A stretch of 64,000 nucleotides of DNA from CAZJVD01 sp964549505 (GTDB taxonomy: Bacteria; Bdellovibrionota; UBA1018; CAZJVD01). The position numbers were made by a program, and so were the translations under genes. This document shows, piece after piece, positions 32,371 to 41,140 of this stretch (position 1 is the stretch's first letter; each line of letters begins with the position of its first letter). The stretch is taken from positions 310,001-374,000 of the forward strand of contig CAZJVD010000001.1 in the NCBI GenBank assembly GCA_964549505.1. Reading direction: 5' to 3'. The notes under the pieces were generated by a model that was given only the letters and a program-made list of their open reading frames with translations, was not told where the DNA came from and did no database searches.

Positions 32371-34602
32371 CTAGTAACTCGTCGACCACTCGACACCGGC
32401 GCCCGCCTTACCGCTGCTGCTCGTATCACCGCTCGCTTCTCCGGCTTGATTTTTACTGACCTGAAACTTGAGTCGCCATCCTTTTCCAAGACGCTTGGTC
32501 ACACCTGTTTCGACACTGGACTCGTCACTACGCCCCAGTTCAAAGGAAAGACCTTCTTTGATCCGAAAAGATGCGGTCACGCGTTCGTTCACAGGATCGT
32601 AATTCACGCGTTCAATCGGCGTGCTCGCAAAAACATAGAGCGAAAGCAACCCGAACGCGCCTTGCGTAACCGCACGGGAGGTCGCCATGGCTGAATCCCT
32701 TTGATCCATGTCCAACGCGTCGAGGGGCGCGCCGAAGAGCAGAATCGCCCAAAGATCCTCTTCGGGGGCCTGTGGTGTACTCGAAAGTTCGAGTCTCAGC
32801 TTCTCGGACGTTCCAAAAAAATGCGCATAAACTGCATACTCCCCAGAGCGCACGCGCGCCCGCCCGTCGATACGACCGTCTTTCTCCCTTTCCGAAGCGA
32901 CGTACTCGAGACGTTCGAGAGCACCCTTACGACGAAAAAACTCGAACGGCGTCGATCGGATATTCAAATAAAGATCGACCGGATGCCGATCATCAACAAC
33001 CGCGCGAACGTCGATCGGGATAACGTCCTGAACCAGATTCGAGTCAATTCGAACCGGTTGTTCTTTCGGGGACTGCACACGGATCGTGTAGTGAAACGCG
33101 GACGGCGATGTTTTGACCGTCTCGGGCTTTAAAACAATCTCCGGAGCGGCGGTCAGACGTGGCATCTCCATCAAGTTTAAGCGCGGCGCCGCGAGACGAA
33201 CATTGTCGAGCGACCAATCCGCATCGATGCGAGCGGAGACCGACGGCCGAAGAACAAACTGTAACTTACCAGTGGCGTGCGTTTGAAACGCTTGTTCCTG
33301 AGAGTCCAGCCGTGTCGTCAGTTCAAATGGAGCCTCGGTTTCCCAATCCTTCCAGGTCGACGTGAGAACCAAGCGTATCGGTCCACGAAGATTATTGACG
33401 GGCGCCGGAATGGCCCACGGAGTGGGTGCTAGAAGTGCGTTCACCTTTGCAGCTTCTGGAATATCGAAATCAAACTTGAGTTCCGTACCGTGATGGAAGC
33501 CTTCCAAACCATCGGTCAATCGGCCCTGAAAGCGGCTACCGATCTGAAGTGCAGCCGACGCTACTGATGTAAGTACAGGATCGGAGACCACTTTTAACGT
33601 CCCATGAAACGGTGACGCGAGCGTCGCTTCGGCAAACTGCGCTGTTAACTCGACCTGCGTCTGAGCACGATCGGGCAGTTTCATGTTTGGAATCTCGCGA
33701 ATTCTCGGCAGTCGAAACCGTGTTACGACGTTGCACCGAAGCTCGACATCAAATGGCTCGTCGGTCGGCCGATCGAACGCAATATTACAGGGATCATGAA
33801 CGCGAATCTCAGCGACTTCAGGAATCACTCTCTGAACCACTCCATCCACACCAAGGCGAATCCTTTTCTCTTCGGGCATCAGTCGGAAACCGACATTCGC
33901 TCGCATGGCTTTCTTGTCGAGTGGATCCCATTTAACGAACCCCGCGAGGCATTCCACCGCCGTCGAATCGCATCCATAATTGGATACCTTTGCGGAAAGC
34001 AGCCCCTGCTTCACAAACCGAAGAGCGGCATCCACATCGAGCGGTTGCTGGCGCTCTTTAGCGATATGGACTTGTCCGTCAAGCGTAAGCGCTCCGAGCT
34101 CCGAAAAAACTTGAATACTGGGGACACGGATCGCCACTTGCCCGAGGTTAAGTCCTTCGACCCAAGCCAACCAACCCAACGAATCCGTCATTGTACTCGG
34201 TGTACTCGGTGTACTCGGGGAACTCGGCGCTGAGGCCGGAGGTTCGCCCGGATCTTGCGATTTTTCTCGAACCACCACGCGCTCGCTGATGACACGCACT
34301 TCGTTAAACGCTGTGATCTTCGGCGGGATCGACGGCCATCGTACCTCGACTTGAGCAGCTATCTCTGAGAATGCCGTCTCAAGGGCGTGCGGTTCGGTAT
34401 CGTTCGAAACCAGGGTCAGCCCCCGCATGCGTACTTCGAAACGAACCGTCATCGGACCGATATGCTTCGCACGAGCCTCAAGACCCTGGGCTCGGTACTC
34501 AAACCCTGCCTCTTTCAACACGGGCGGAAGAACCGCTGACAGCAGCGCCGAACGGAACCAAAGTTCCGGAAAAAGCAGCAAAATCGCTACCACTGCGGTC
34601 AT
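32371..34602 (-). CDS. TamB-like translocation and assembly module protein
   Basis: A 743-residue protein with an N-terminal membrane anchor (TAVVAILLLFPELWF) and a long beta-rich periplasmic body. The C-terminus has the TamB/DUF490 hallmark LELSSTPQAPEEDLWAILLFGAP and ends in repeated strands (LGKGWRLKFQVSKNQ, GAGVEWSTSY). TamB bridges inner and outer membranes and pairs with TamA in barrel assembly or lipid transport. The start is the ATG at 34602 with GGAGG nine bases before; an earlier ATG at 34611 is too close to it. It is shorter than E. coli TamB (about 1,260 residues). It is convergent with the TamA-like gene. Confidence 0.8.
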   Translation of the reverse strand: MTAVVAILLLFPELWFRSALLSAVLPPVLKEAGFEYRAQGLEARAKHIGPMTVRFEVRMRGLTLVSNDTEPHALETAFSEIAAQVEVRWPSIPPKITAFNEVRVISERVVVREKSQDPGEPPASAPSSPSTPSTPSTMTDSLGWLAWVEGLNLGQVAIRVPSIQVFSELGALTLDGQVHIAKERQQPLDVDAALRFVKQGLLSAKVSNYGCDSTAVECLAGFVKWDPLDKKAMRANVGFRLMPEEKRIRLGVDGVVQRVIPEVAEIRVHDPCNIAFDRPTDEPFDVELRCNVVTRFRLPRIREIPNMKLPDRAQTQVELTAQFAEATLASPFHGTLKVVSDPVLTSVASAALQIGSRFQGRLTDGLEGFHHGTELKFDFDIPEAAKVNALLAPTPWAIPAPVNNLRGPIRLVLTSTWKDWETEAPFELTTRLDSQEQAFQTHATGKLQFVLRPSVSARIDADWSLDNVRLAAPRLNLMEMPRLTAAPEIVLKPETVKTSPSAFHYTIRVQSPKEQPVRIDSNLVQDVIPIDVRAVVDDRHPVDLYLNIRSTPFEFFRRKGALERLEYVASEREKDGRIDGRARVRSGEYAVYAHFFGTSEKLRLELSSTPQAPEEDLWAILLFGAPLDALDMDQRDSAMATSRAVTQGAFGLLSLYVFASTPIERVNYDPVNERVTASFRIKEGLSFELGRSDESSVETGVTKRLGKGWRLKFQVSKNQAGEASGDTSSSGKAGAGVEWSTSY
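34192..34227. repeat. 9-bp tandem repeat in the TamB-like gene
   Basis: Three perfect copies of TGTACTCGG (34192, 34201, 34210) plus a variant GGAACTCGG encode an SPSTPSTPST linker after the N-terminal domain of the TamB-like protein. The period of three codons means copy-number change would lengthen or shorten a flexible linker without a frameshift. Confidence 0.7.
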
Positions 34603-34638
34603 CGCAAACATCCTCCGTTCGCTTTCATAACACTTCGT

Positions 34639-34654
34639 AGCAAGCTGTGAACCT
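34639..34654 (-). promoter_or_regulatory. Candidate sigma-54 promoter for the TamB-like gene
   Basis: Minus-strand AGGTTCACAGCTTGCT keeps GG-N10-GC and a perfect TTGCT -12 box, 37 bp before the ATG at 34602. The -24 box departs from TGGCAC, so confidence is moderate. Confidence 0.5.
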
Positions 34655-34752
34655 ATGAACAGATTTTGTGGAAAATCTCCACAGTCTACGAAAATTACGG
34701 GGTCTCCATATCACCGGAAATCTGTTATAACGCACCCCCAAAGGAAGCCACG

Positions 34753-35208
34753 ATGATCCAACCCTCTCCAAATCAGACAATCCTGCTCGTTGAGGATAAC
34801 GAACAGGACGAATTGCTCACACTTCGAGCTCTTCAGAAAAACAGCATTCGAAACGAAGTCGTCGTCTGTCGCGATGGCGCTGAGGCTTTGGATTATCTAC
34901 TGAGCACGGGACCCTTTTCGGATCGTCCCGTCCTGGAGCAACCCAAAGTCATTTTGCTCGATCTTAAACTCCCTAAGATCGACGGTCTCGAAGTCCTCAA
35001 GCGCATTCGCGCACATCCGCTTCTCAGGCGCCTGCCGGTCGTTGTCCTCACAACGTCGCGCGAGGACCAGGACATGAAGGCCAGTTACGATCTGGGCGCA
35101 AACAGTTACGTACGAAAGCCCGTGGATTTCGAAGAGTTCACAGCGACCGTCAAACATCTCGGACTCTATTGGTTGAAGCTCAACGAATGTCCAGGAATGT
35201 CGGGATGA
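34753..35208 (+). CDS. Single-domain response regulator (Rcp1-like)
   Basis: A 151-residue receiver protein with no output domain. The acidic pocket is LLVEDNEQDE, the phospho-acceptor is in VILLDLKLPKIDGLEVL, and the conserved Thr and Lys lie in VVVLTTSRED and YVRKPVDFEEF. The DNEQDE start and long loop before the phosphorylated Asp are typical of regulators that serve phytochrome-like kinases such as the CHASE3/PAS kinase at 28711. The start is the ATG at 34753 after AAAGGAAG. The stop overlaps the hybrid kinase start as ATGA. Confidence 0.9.
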   Translation: MIQPSPNQTILLVEDNEQDELLTLRALQKNSIRNEVVVCRDGAEALDYLLSTGPFSDRPVLEQPKVILLDLKLPKIDGLEVLKRIRAHPLLRRLPVVVLTTSREDQDMKASYDLGANSYVRKPVDFEEFTATVKHLGLYWLKLNECPGMSG

Positions 35209-36836
35209 GTGATCCGTTACACATGCTCATCATTGAAGATTCGCCTGTCGATGCCGAACTCTCGGTATTGAGTCTGAAAAAGGGCGGCTTCGTCGTTGAC
35301 TGGAAACGAGTCGAGAACCCCGACGAGCTACAAACAGCTCTCAAGTCCGCACGCTGGGACCTCGTGATCTCCGATTACAATCTACCAAAGTTCAATGCTG
35401 TTCAAGCACTCAAGATCGTACAAGAGCATGATACCGATCTCCCGTTTATCCTAATCTCCGGCGCCGTCGGCGAAGAGACCGCTGTCGAGCTCATCAAGGC
35501 CGGCGCTTCAGACTACGTGATGAAATCAAAGCTTTGGCGGCTTCCGCTTGCTGTCACGCAAACGCTCCGTGCGGTTTCATCGCGCACCAATGAACGTCTA
35601 TCGATCGAACGCGCGGAGCGTGCGGTTCGGGCTCGTGAACACGTGCTCGCCATCGTGTCGCATGACATGAAAAACCCGCTGGGCGCCATCGATTTGAACC
35701 ATCAGTTGATGGAACGGATCTTATCGAGCCCTCACTCGCCCGAGTCTCTCCAAGAGCGTGATAAACAGATTCGCCTGCAGCTGAGCCGGGCCCGTCGCGC
35801 CACTCAGCGCATGAAGAGCCTGATCATGGACGTTCTTGATCAGTCACAGATCGAATCGGGACGCTTTCAGGTTCAGATCAGCCGATCTCGTGCTGAAGAT
35901 CTTGTCTCGGAAGTCGTCGAGATGTTTCAGCCACTCGCGATGCAGAAGTCTATTCTGCTGGAGTGGACCGTCCCCCAAGAGCCCGCATGGGCGGACTTCG
36001 ACCACGAACGAACCTTTCAGGTTCTCACCAACCTCGTCGGCAATGCCGTTAAGTTCACATCTTCTCTGGGTCGCATCGAGATCACACTCGAAATCACTAC
36101 TTCGAAAATTCTTTTTCGCGTCAAAGACAATGGTCCCGGCATTCCGACCGATATCCAGAATAAGATCTTCGAGCGCTTTTGGCAGGCCAACGACTCCATC
36201 CGACAAGGAGTCGGGCTGGGGCTTTCGATTGCCAAGGGGATTGTCGAAGCACACAAGGGTCATATCCGTGTCGAAAGCACTCCGGGCGAGGGCAGCACTT
36301 TTGAATTCTGGCTGCCGCGCTGGCGAACGGACATGAGTAAGGAAGCAGTTCTCACTCCGGTTCCTCGTACGCGCCTGGAACCACGCAAGTTTTCGTACAT
36401 CTTATTGGTCGACGATGACGAAGATCTTCGACAGGTGATTGAGCAGACACTTGTGTCTCAGGGTTATACGGTGCAGTCAGCGGGCGACGCCGAAAGCTGT
36501 CTCAAAAGTGTTCTGAACACACACTTGCCTCCGTCATTGATCATCTTGGACTACACGCTGCCCGGAATGAGCGGCGCACAGTTTGTGGAAAAGATCCGAG
36601 CCGTCCAAGGTCCCCTCCGTGATGTTCCGATTTTACTCGCATCCGGTGAGGATGATATCGCGAACAAAGCGCGCTCCCTGAACGTCCAAGCTGTTTTAAG
36701 AAAACCTGCGACTCTCCAGGAAATCCTTACGGCTGTGCACGAGGTGCTTGGTACTGAAGCAACTGCTCAGTCTCTTCTTGCAACCACGAACGCCCCGCAA
36801 AAAGCGAATAACCCATCTCAGAATCTCGAATCTTGA
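35205..36836 (+). CDS. REC-HisKA-HATPase-REC hybrid sensor kinase
   Basis: A 543-residue cytosolic kinase. An N-terminal receiver (MLIIEDSPVDAEL, DLVISDYNLPKFNA) is followed by HisKA (LAIVSHDMKNPLGAID), HATPase (VGNAVKFTS, RVKDNGPGIP, GVGLGLSIAKGIVEAH) and a C-terminal receiver (LLVDDDEDLRQ, LIILDYTLPGMSG, LRKPATLQ). It has no membrane segment. The start is the ATG at 35205, overlapping the upstream regulator stop. Phosphorelay through this protein, the Rcp1-like protein and the HPt protein at 41141 to the NtrC-type regulator is a plausible circuit. Its last 110 bp overlap the convergent AsmA-like gene. Confidence 0.9.
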   Translation: MSDPLHMLIIEDSPVDAELSVLSLKKGGFVVDWKRVENPDELQTALKSARWDLVISDYNLPKFNAVQALKIVQEHDTDLPFILISGAVGEETAVELIKAGASDYVMKSKLWRLPLAVTQTLRAVSSRTNERLSIERAERAVRAREHVLAIVSHDMKNPLGAIDLNHQLMERILSSPHSPESLQERDKQIRLQLSRARRATQRMKSLIMDVLDQSQIESGRFQVQISRSRAEDLVSEVVEMFQPLAMQKSILLEWTVPQEPAWADFDHERTFQVLTNLVGNAVKFTSSLGRIEITLEITTSKILFRVKDNGPGIPTDIQNKIFERFWQANDSIRQGVGLGLSIAKGIVEAHKGHIRVESTPGEGSTFEFWLPRWRTDMSKEAVLTPVPRTRLEPRKFSYILLVDDDEDLRQVIEQTLVSQGYTVQSAGDAESCLKSVLNTHLPPSLIILDYTLPGMSGAQFVEKIRAVQGPLRDVPILLASGEDDIANKARSLNVQAVLRKPATLQEILTAVHEVLGTEATAQSLLATTNAPQKANNPSQNLES

Positions 36837-38706
36837 GACCGACCGAAAGCAGACCGCTCGACAAGAGAAAGCGACCGTCCGTGCGATTGCCATAAACATG
36901 CATTTCGCCCTCTCCCACGAGCGTCGGTCGGCGACCCGCTCCGCCGTCGCCGCCGTCGCCGCCGTCGCCGCCGACCCCACCACCTGCTTCGCCACCGGCT
37001 TCGAATGAAATCTGCGAAAGCCTCAACCGCTCATCCCTGCTCTCGATCACGGCGCGCAGATCAAGACCACGCATACTGCCAGCTCCTTGTGCGAATCCCG
37101 AGATCTTATCTTCCGCTCGCAGATAGCTCATGACCGGATCCGTGTCCCTGAGGGATACTTCGATCGGAACGGTCCACGTCCAATCCGGCGACGTCCCATT
37201 CGAATCGAAGCTCAGCGAAGCACCACGTGAACCGACTCGAAACCACCAGCCACGATCATGGCCCAAGTCGTTTCCGTCGCGATCACGAAATCGAAAGTCA
37301 AATCCGCGTCCGATCACCTGCGCACGTTTTGCACTCCAAGTCCCCTCGCTCAGCTGCAAGGGTCGCAAGTCCATCGTCGCCTGAATCTCGCCGTTCGCGA
37401 TCTCGGTCCGATCACCTATCACCGCTTTCGCGTTCAAGAGACGAACGTTCACGTAATCGCGCTCAAAGAGAATCGGTGGACTCGATCGGTACTCGTGAGG
37501 ACGGTAACCACTGAACGCCGATAGATGAGCATCCACGAGAATGTCTCCAGCCTTAAGTTTCACGTCACGCGGGAGAAACTTGCTCCATTGTCGAATCGAC
37601 AAAGGATGTTGAAAACGAGCCCTCAGTTCAAGCGAAATTCTACGAAACGGATCAACGAGATCGAGATCGGGAGAAATGGCTCTACCACTCAATCTCCCTC
37701 GTTCGAAAAGGCGGGCCCGTGAACGCGACACGGTGACCGAAACGTTTTTCATGTCCAGCGAAAGCACCCCAAAACTCTTGTCCTGCAGGGTCCACTCAAG
37801 ATAACCGCGCCCCTTCAACTCGGTCGGTCCGATCGTGAGCACCATTTGATCAGACCCCAACACCACCTGCGTCGGTGCGAGAATTTTTCCGCGTTCAATA
37901 CGACCTTTGGCTGCGAAGACTCCTTCTGCTCGATCAAATCGAACGGGTCTCGCCGAAATCAGAAACGAATTGAGGGCCCGCAACTGCGTGAAACCTCCCC
38001 ACAGTTGAAAGTCTGATGTCAGATACCGAAAGATCTTAAGACCATCGACTTCGCTCTTGCGAAAATAGTCGAACTGAACGCCGACCCATCCATGAATGGC
38101 TTCTGCAAATCCCTTGATATGACCATCGACAATCTCGAGCTCCGACTTGAACACTTCAGCGTCTTGCCCCGGTCTCAGCTGAAACCCACCGCGGATCTTG
38201 GCAACACCCTTAAAGCGCCACGACTCTACCTGCATCATCGTGAGCGCGGGTAAGTCGACATTTTCAATGCGTATCAACCACGGCGACGGGGGTTCGGGAT
38301 GCTCGCGCTCCAAGCGCGCCGATTCTCTTTCGTACGCAGCCTTCTCATCCGGGGGCTTCAACATCAAACTAACCGTAGCTCCCCGGTTTAGATCGCTCGT
38401 GCCTCGAATGTAGGTTACATGGACTTTTTTCCGGAACAGCTTCCACAGATTGATCTGGGCACGAGCTTCGGGAAGGCGCACGGTGAGCTCAATATTGCGA
38501 TCCTCAATTTCGAGTCGCACATCACGCATATGAACGATGGATGGTATAAAGGACCAACCGCTGCTCATAATGAGCCGACCACTGCGCGGTCCCAAACTCA
38601 CCACACGCTCAAAGAGTGCCGTAGAGAGAAAAATCGCAGTGCCAACAAAGTAAACCCCGTAGAGAATGGCCGTAATCGTCAGAAGAATTCTCAATCCGCG
38701 TGTCAC
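36727..38706 (-). CDS. AsmA/TamB-like envelope protein
   Basis: A 659-residue protein with an N-terminal membrane helix (LRILLTITAILYGVYFVGTAIFL) and a long beta-rich periplasmic body with repeated amphipathic strands (VRLEIEDRNIELTVRLPEARAQINLWKLF). This is the general build of AsmA/DUF748-type proteins that act in lipid transport or barrel assembly. The start is a GTG at 38706 with AGAAAGG nine bases upstream. The C-terminal region has a GGDGGDGGDGG run encoded by a 9-bp tandem repeat. It lies 14 bp after the OMP gene in one operon. Family is inferred from architecture. Confidence 0.6.
   Translation of the reverse strand: MTRGLRILLTITAILYGVYFVGTAIFLSTALFERVVSLGPRSGRLIMSSGWSFIPSIVHMRDVRLEIEDRNIELTVRLPEARAQINLWKLFRKKVHVTYIRGTSDLNRGATVSLMLKPPDEKAAYERESARLEREHPEPPSPWLIRIENVDLPALTMMQVESWRFKGVAKIRGGFQLRPGQDAEVFKSELEIVDGHIKGFAEAIHGWVGVQFDYFRKSEVDGLKIFRYLTSDFQLWGGFTQLRALNSFLISARPVRFDRAEGVFAAKGRIERGKILAPTQVVLGSDQMVLTIGPTELKGRGYLEWTLQDKSFGVLSLDMKNVSVTVSRSRARLFERGRLSGRAISPDLDLVDPFRRISLELRARFQHPLSIRQWSKFLPRDVKLKAGDILVDAHLSAFSGYRPHEYRSSPPILFERDYVNVRLLNAKAVIGDRTEIANGEIQATMDLRPLQLSEGTWSAKRAQVIGRGFDFRFRDRDGNDLGHDRGWWFRVGSRGASLSFDSNGTSPDWTWTVPIEVSLRDTDPVMSYLRAEDKISGFAQGAGSMRGLDLRAVIESRDERLRLSQISFEAGGEAGGGVGGDGGDGGDGGAGRRPTLVGEGEMHVYGNRTDGRFLLSSGLLSVGLKIRDSEMGYSLFAGRSWLQEETEQLLQYQAPRAQP
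36941..36974. repeat. 9-bp tandem repeat in the AsmA-like gene
   Basis: Units of GCCGTCGCC repeat more than three times and encode the GGVGGDGGDGGDGG linker near the C-terminus of the AsmA-like protein. In-frame slippage would change only linker length. Confidence 0.7.
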
Positions 38707-38720
38707 GGCCAGAAACCTTT

Positions 38721-39362
38721 CTAAGTTCCCAAATCTAGACGAGCTCCAGCCATCAACCACAGATCGTCAATGCGCTCTTCGAACAACCCGTCTCGAGCCG
38801 AGTTCGTAAATCCACGGTTGTACCGACCCTCGAGAAAAATCCCAGTCTTGTTAACCGTCGCGATGTTCAGCGTTCCCGCAACGGTCATCCCGTACTCGAC
38901 ATTCTTGCGATTGCCCGAACTGAACGATCCGAGCGTGGCGTTCCCAGACGTGATCTCGTCGTGTTGATTGCCCACCCGAGCCGCAGCAAACACACCGCCT
39001 GCGAACGACAGCATGTTACCCACCCAAAGGCGTGCCTCTAACGGAAAGAACACCGTTGGAACTGTTCGCGTGAGCTTTAAGGCTTCGTTTCCGATTTCGA
39101 ATTTTCTTGCGATGTAAAGCGCACCGATTTCGATCCCGACCGAATCCGTAAGCGCCGACTCCAAAAGCGCGCCGGCACCCAAACTGAAATGTCGTTCGGA
39201 GGAAAGCCCCTTCGCCTGCACCGAGTCCGACGAGTTTTCTCGGGCACCCGTGAGCCCGGCAATCCCGCCGATCGAAAGCCGAAGTCCTGCTGCCTGCGAG
39301 GACTGCGAACCACATAGCGCTACGATTCCAACCAAAAGACTGCTAACAACGGTCGCCTTCAT
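38721..39362 (-). CDS. Outer-membrane beta-barrel protein
   Basis: A 213-residue exported protein. The signal peptide is MKATVVSSLLVGIVALCGSQ and on to SSQA, and the mature chain has alternating amphipathic strands (LRLSIGGIAGLTG, IGIEIGALYIARKFEIG, GIFLEGRYNRGFTN), ending LWLMAGARLDLGT. This matches eight-strand OmpW/OprF-like barrels. The start is the ATG at 39362 with GAAGGAG upstream. The best sigma-54 promoter match of the window lies 70 bp before it, and the AsmA-like gene follows it. Confidence 0.78.
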   Translation of the reverse strand: MKATVVSSLLVGIVALCGSQSSQAAGLRLSIGGIAGLTGARENSSDSVQAKGLSSERHFSLGAGALLESALTDSVGIEIGALYIARKFEIGNEALKLTRTVPTVFFPLEARLWVGNMLSFAGGVFAAARVGNQHDEITSGNATLGSFSSGNRKNVEYGMTVAGTLNIATVNKTGIFLEGRYNRGFTNSARDGLFEERIDDLWLMAGARLDLGT

Positions 39363-39431
39363 TGAATAATCTCCTTCTGTTTCTGTCTTCAGACTCAAGC
39401 TCACGTGCAATCTGCTTGTCACGGCAGATAG

Positions 39432-39448
39432 AGCAACCGACGTACCAA
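39432..39448 (-). promoter_or_regulatory. Sigma-54 promoter for the OMP / AsmA-like operon
   Basis: Minus-strand TTGGTACGTCGGTTGCT differs from the consensus TTGGCACGNNNNTTGCT at a single position and has exact GG-N10-GC spacing. It is 70 bp before the OMP ATG. Confidence 0.82.
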
Positions 39449-39508
39449 CCGGAAATGCGTTGAAACTACCCAACGACACGGTCGCCACGCCCAATCAGGA
39501 ACGAATTG

Positions 39509-40615
39509 TTAAAGACGGTGCACCGATGATGCAAAGATCCCTAGCGGAGACCGCGGATTTCCGCGCATCGGATTCTCCGAGATAAGATTTCCCCAAGCTT
39601 GTGTAGCTGTCCCGGTCGAGAGCAGAATTCGGCACGCGGCCATCAGCGGAATCGCGAGGAATAATCCGACACCACCCCAGGCCCATCCCCAAAAAAGAAA
39701 TCCAACAGTCGCGGCCGATGCGTTCACGTTGATACGCGGGCCGACCATCTTCGGAAGAACGATGTTGTTAACCAAGAAGTGCAAGGCGACCGATCCAACG
39801 CAGATCCACACGATAGGTTGGAACGAATCAAATTGAAGCAGCGCCTGCAGCACCGGCAAGATCGCACCCAGGATCGTACCGAATATAGGAATAACATTGA
39901 GAAATCCCGCAATCATCGCAAGAGCCAACTTGTTTTCGAGTCCCAACACAAGAAAGAGAAGGTAAAAACCAACGGCTGCGCTCAGACCGACGGCTAGATT
40001 TCCGAAAAAGTAACCATGTACCATCTTCTCCATGTCGCCCCGAATTCGATCAGTGATGCGGGATGCTTCGATGGGTCCACTCCCAAACAGTCGACTCAAA
40101 CGAGCCGCAAGAATATCCTTTTCAACAAGAAAGAATGCGAGCAGCAGGGGAATAAGAACAATGTTCGCAATGATAGCGAAAGCAGAGTTTACACCTCGTA
40201 CAAAGTAGCCGCTCCAATTCTCAAAAGAATTGGTAACCACTTCAACCTTTTGAATATCCGTCGTTGGCTTTACTGGAAGTAGGCTCTGTGTACCCTTTTC
40301 AAAGTAAGCTGCCCTTTTTTGAAGTGCGGCCCCAATCGCACGAATCTTTTCCGAATAACGTGGCATCTGATTGGTGAACCCGCCGGCGACCTCGTAAACA
40401 CCCCAGCCACTCATGATAATGGCGAGTGACAAAGCCGACACGAGGACGGGTGCCGCCCAGCTTCGAGAAATCCTCTTACGCTCGAGCTGAACGACGACTG
40501 GGTCCAATAGAAAAAAAAGTAGGATTGAAACCACGAGCGGGATCCAAACTTCGGCCCCGACATAGATGGCTGCCATTACGGCAAGGGTCGCTAGGACATT
40601 TTGAGATGCACGCAC
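39509..40615 (-). CDS. AI-2E family transporter (PerM/YhhT-like)
   Basis: A 368-residue membrane protein with about eight helices. The N-terminal pair is NVLATLAVMAAIYVGAEVWIPLVVSILLFFLLDPVV, and the family's conserved C-terminal region includes LALAMIAGFLNVIPIFGTILGAILPVL and NNIVLPKMVGPRINVNA. These are exporters or permeases of unknown small molecules; AI-2 transport has been proposed for only one member. The start is taken as a GTG at 40615 with GGAGGG five bases upstream; a GTG at 40630 is in frame. Confidence 0.9.
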   Translation of the reverse strand: MRASQNVLATLAVMAAIYVGAEVWIPLVVSILLFFLLDPVVVQLERKRISRSWAAPVLVSALSLAIIMSGWGVYEVAGGFTNQMPRYSEKIRAIGAALQKRAAYFEKGTQSLLPVKPTTDIQKVEVVTNSFENWSGYFVRGVNSAFAIIANIVLIPLLLAFFLVEKDILAARLSRLFGSGPIEASRITDRIRGDMEKMVHGYFFGNLAVGLSAAVGFYLLFLVLGLENKLALAMIAGFLNVIPIFGTILGAILPVLQALLQFDSFQPIVWICVGSVALHFLVNNIVLPKMVGPRINVNASAATVGFLFWGWAWGGVGLFLAIPLMAACRILLSTGTATQAWGNLISENPMRGNPRSPLGIFASSVHRL

Positions 40616-40642
40616 TCTTTCCCTCCACACGTTCCCCAGCCT

Positions 40643-40663
40643 GGGGGCCGGAAGCCGGCCCCC
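40643..40663 (-). terminator. GC-rich hairpin after the CsbD gene
   Basis: Nine-bp perfect stem GGGGGCCGG / CCGGCCCCC with a 3-base loop, 15 bp after the CsbD stop on the minus strand. It should stop or stabilise the short CsbD transcript before the transporter gene, although there is no U-tract. Confidence 0.6.
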
Positions 40664-40677
40664 TCTCGTCTCGTTGT

Positions 40678-40962
40678 CTAATGCTGTTGAGATTTGTCGT
40701 TGTATTCTTTGTTGTTGGGCGACGAATCCATGGACGAAGAACCCGTCGCACTTGGCGCTCCCGACATAAATCTCTTCTTGAACTGATCGAACTCCGTCAG
40801 GGCTCGTTCTTTGGAGTAGCCATACGCCTGTTGAAGGCGACCGATGAGCTCGTCGGCATTGCCTTGAATCAAACCCAGATCGTCATCCGTGAGCTTCGAC
40901 CACTGTTGTTTTACTTTTCCTTTGAGCTCATTCCATTGTCCGGACAGCGTTGCGTTGTTCAT
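40678..40962 (-). CDS. CsbD-family stress protein
   Basis: A 94-residue hydrophilic protein. The first 60 residues are a canonical CsbD domain (SGQWNELKGKVKQQWSKLTDDDLGLIQGNADELIGRLQQAYG). The tail is Ser-rich and disordered. CsbD proteins are abundant general-stress proteins of unknown biochemical role. AAAAGGAG lies before the ATG. A sigma-54-type promoter sits 59 bp upstream, unlike the sigma-B or sigma-S control usual for this family. Confidence 0.93.
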   Translation of the reverse strand: MNNATLSGQWNELKGKVKQQWSKLTDDDLGLIQGNADELIGRLQQAYGYSKERALTEFDQFKKRFMSGAPSATGSSSMDSSPNNKEYNDKSQQH

Positions 40963-41020
40963 AGTTTTCTCCTTTTTATTTTAATGTTCAGATCTTTCAT
41001 TGCAGTTCGACTTGGGAATG

Positions 41021-41036
41021 AGCAATGACCATACCG
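41021..41036 (-). promoter_or_regulatory. Sigma-54-type promoter for the CsbD gene
   Basis: Minus-strand CGGTATGGTCATTGCT shows GG-N10-GC spacing with a perfect TTGCT box, 59 bp before the CsbD ATG. The rest of 40963-41140 holds no gene. Confidence 0.65.
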
Positions 41037-41140
41037 ACCCACAAAACATCGTCAGAATCCTTAAAAAACAGTCAGTTACAAAAACTCGAGGGAACAAAGG
41101 ACTTGGATAAACACGCAAGTTGTGGCAGAAATGGAGCCTC

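Noticed and set aside
31752..32459. 235-residue plus-strand frame within the TamA-like gene
   Set aside because: It is an alternate frame of the barrel-coding part, rich in Arg and Ser, with no start signal.
40426..41028. 200-residue plus-strand open frame
   Set aside because: It runs antisense through the CsbD gene and across the GC-rich terminator; composition is Arg-rich noise and CsbD on the other strand is certain.
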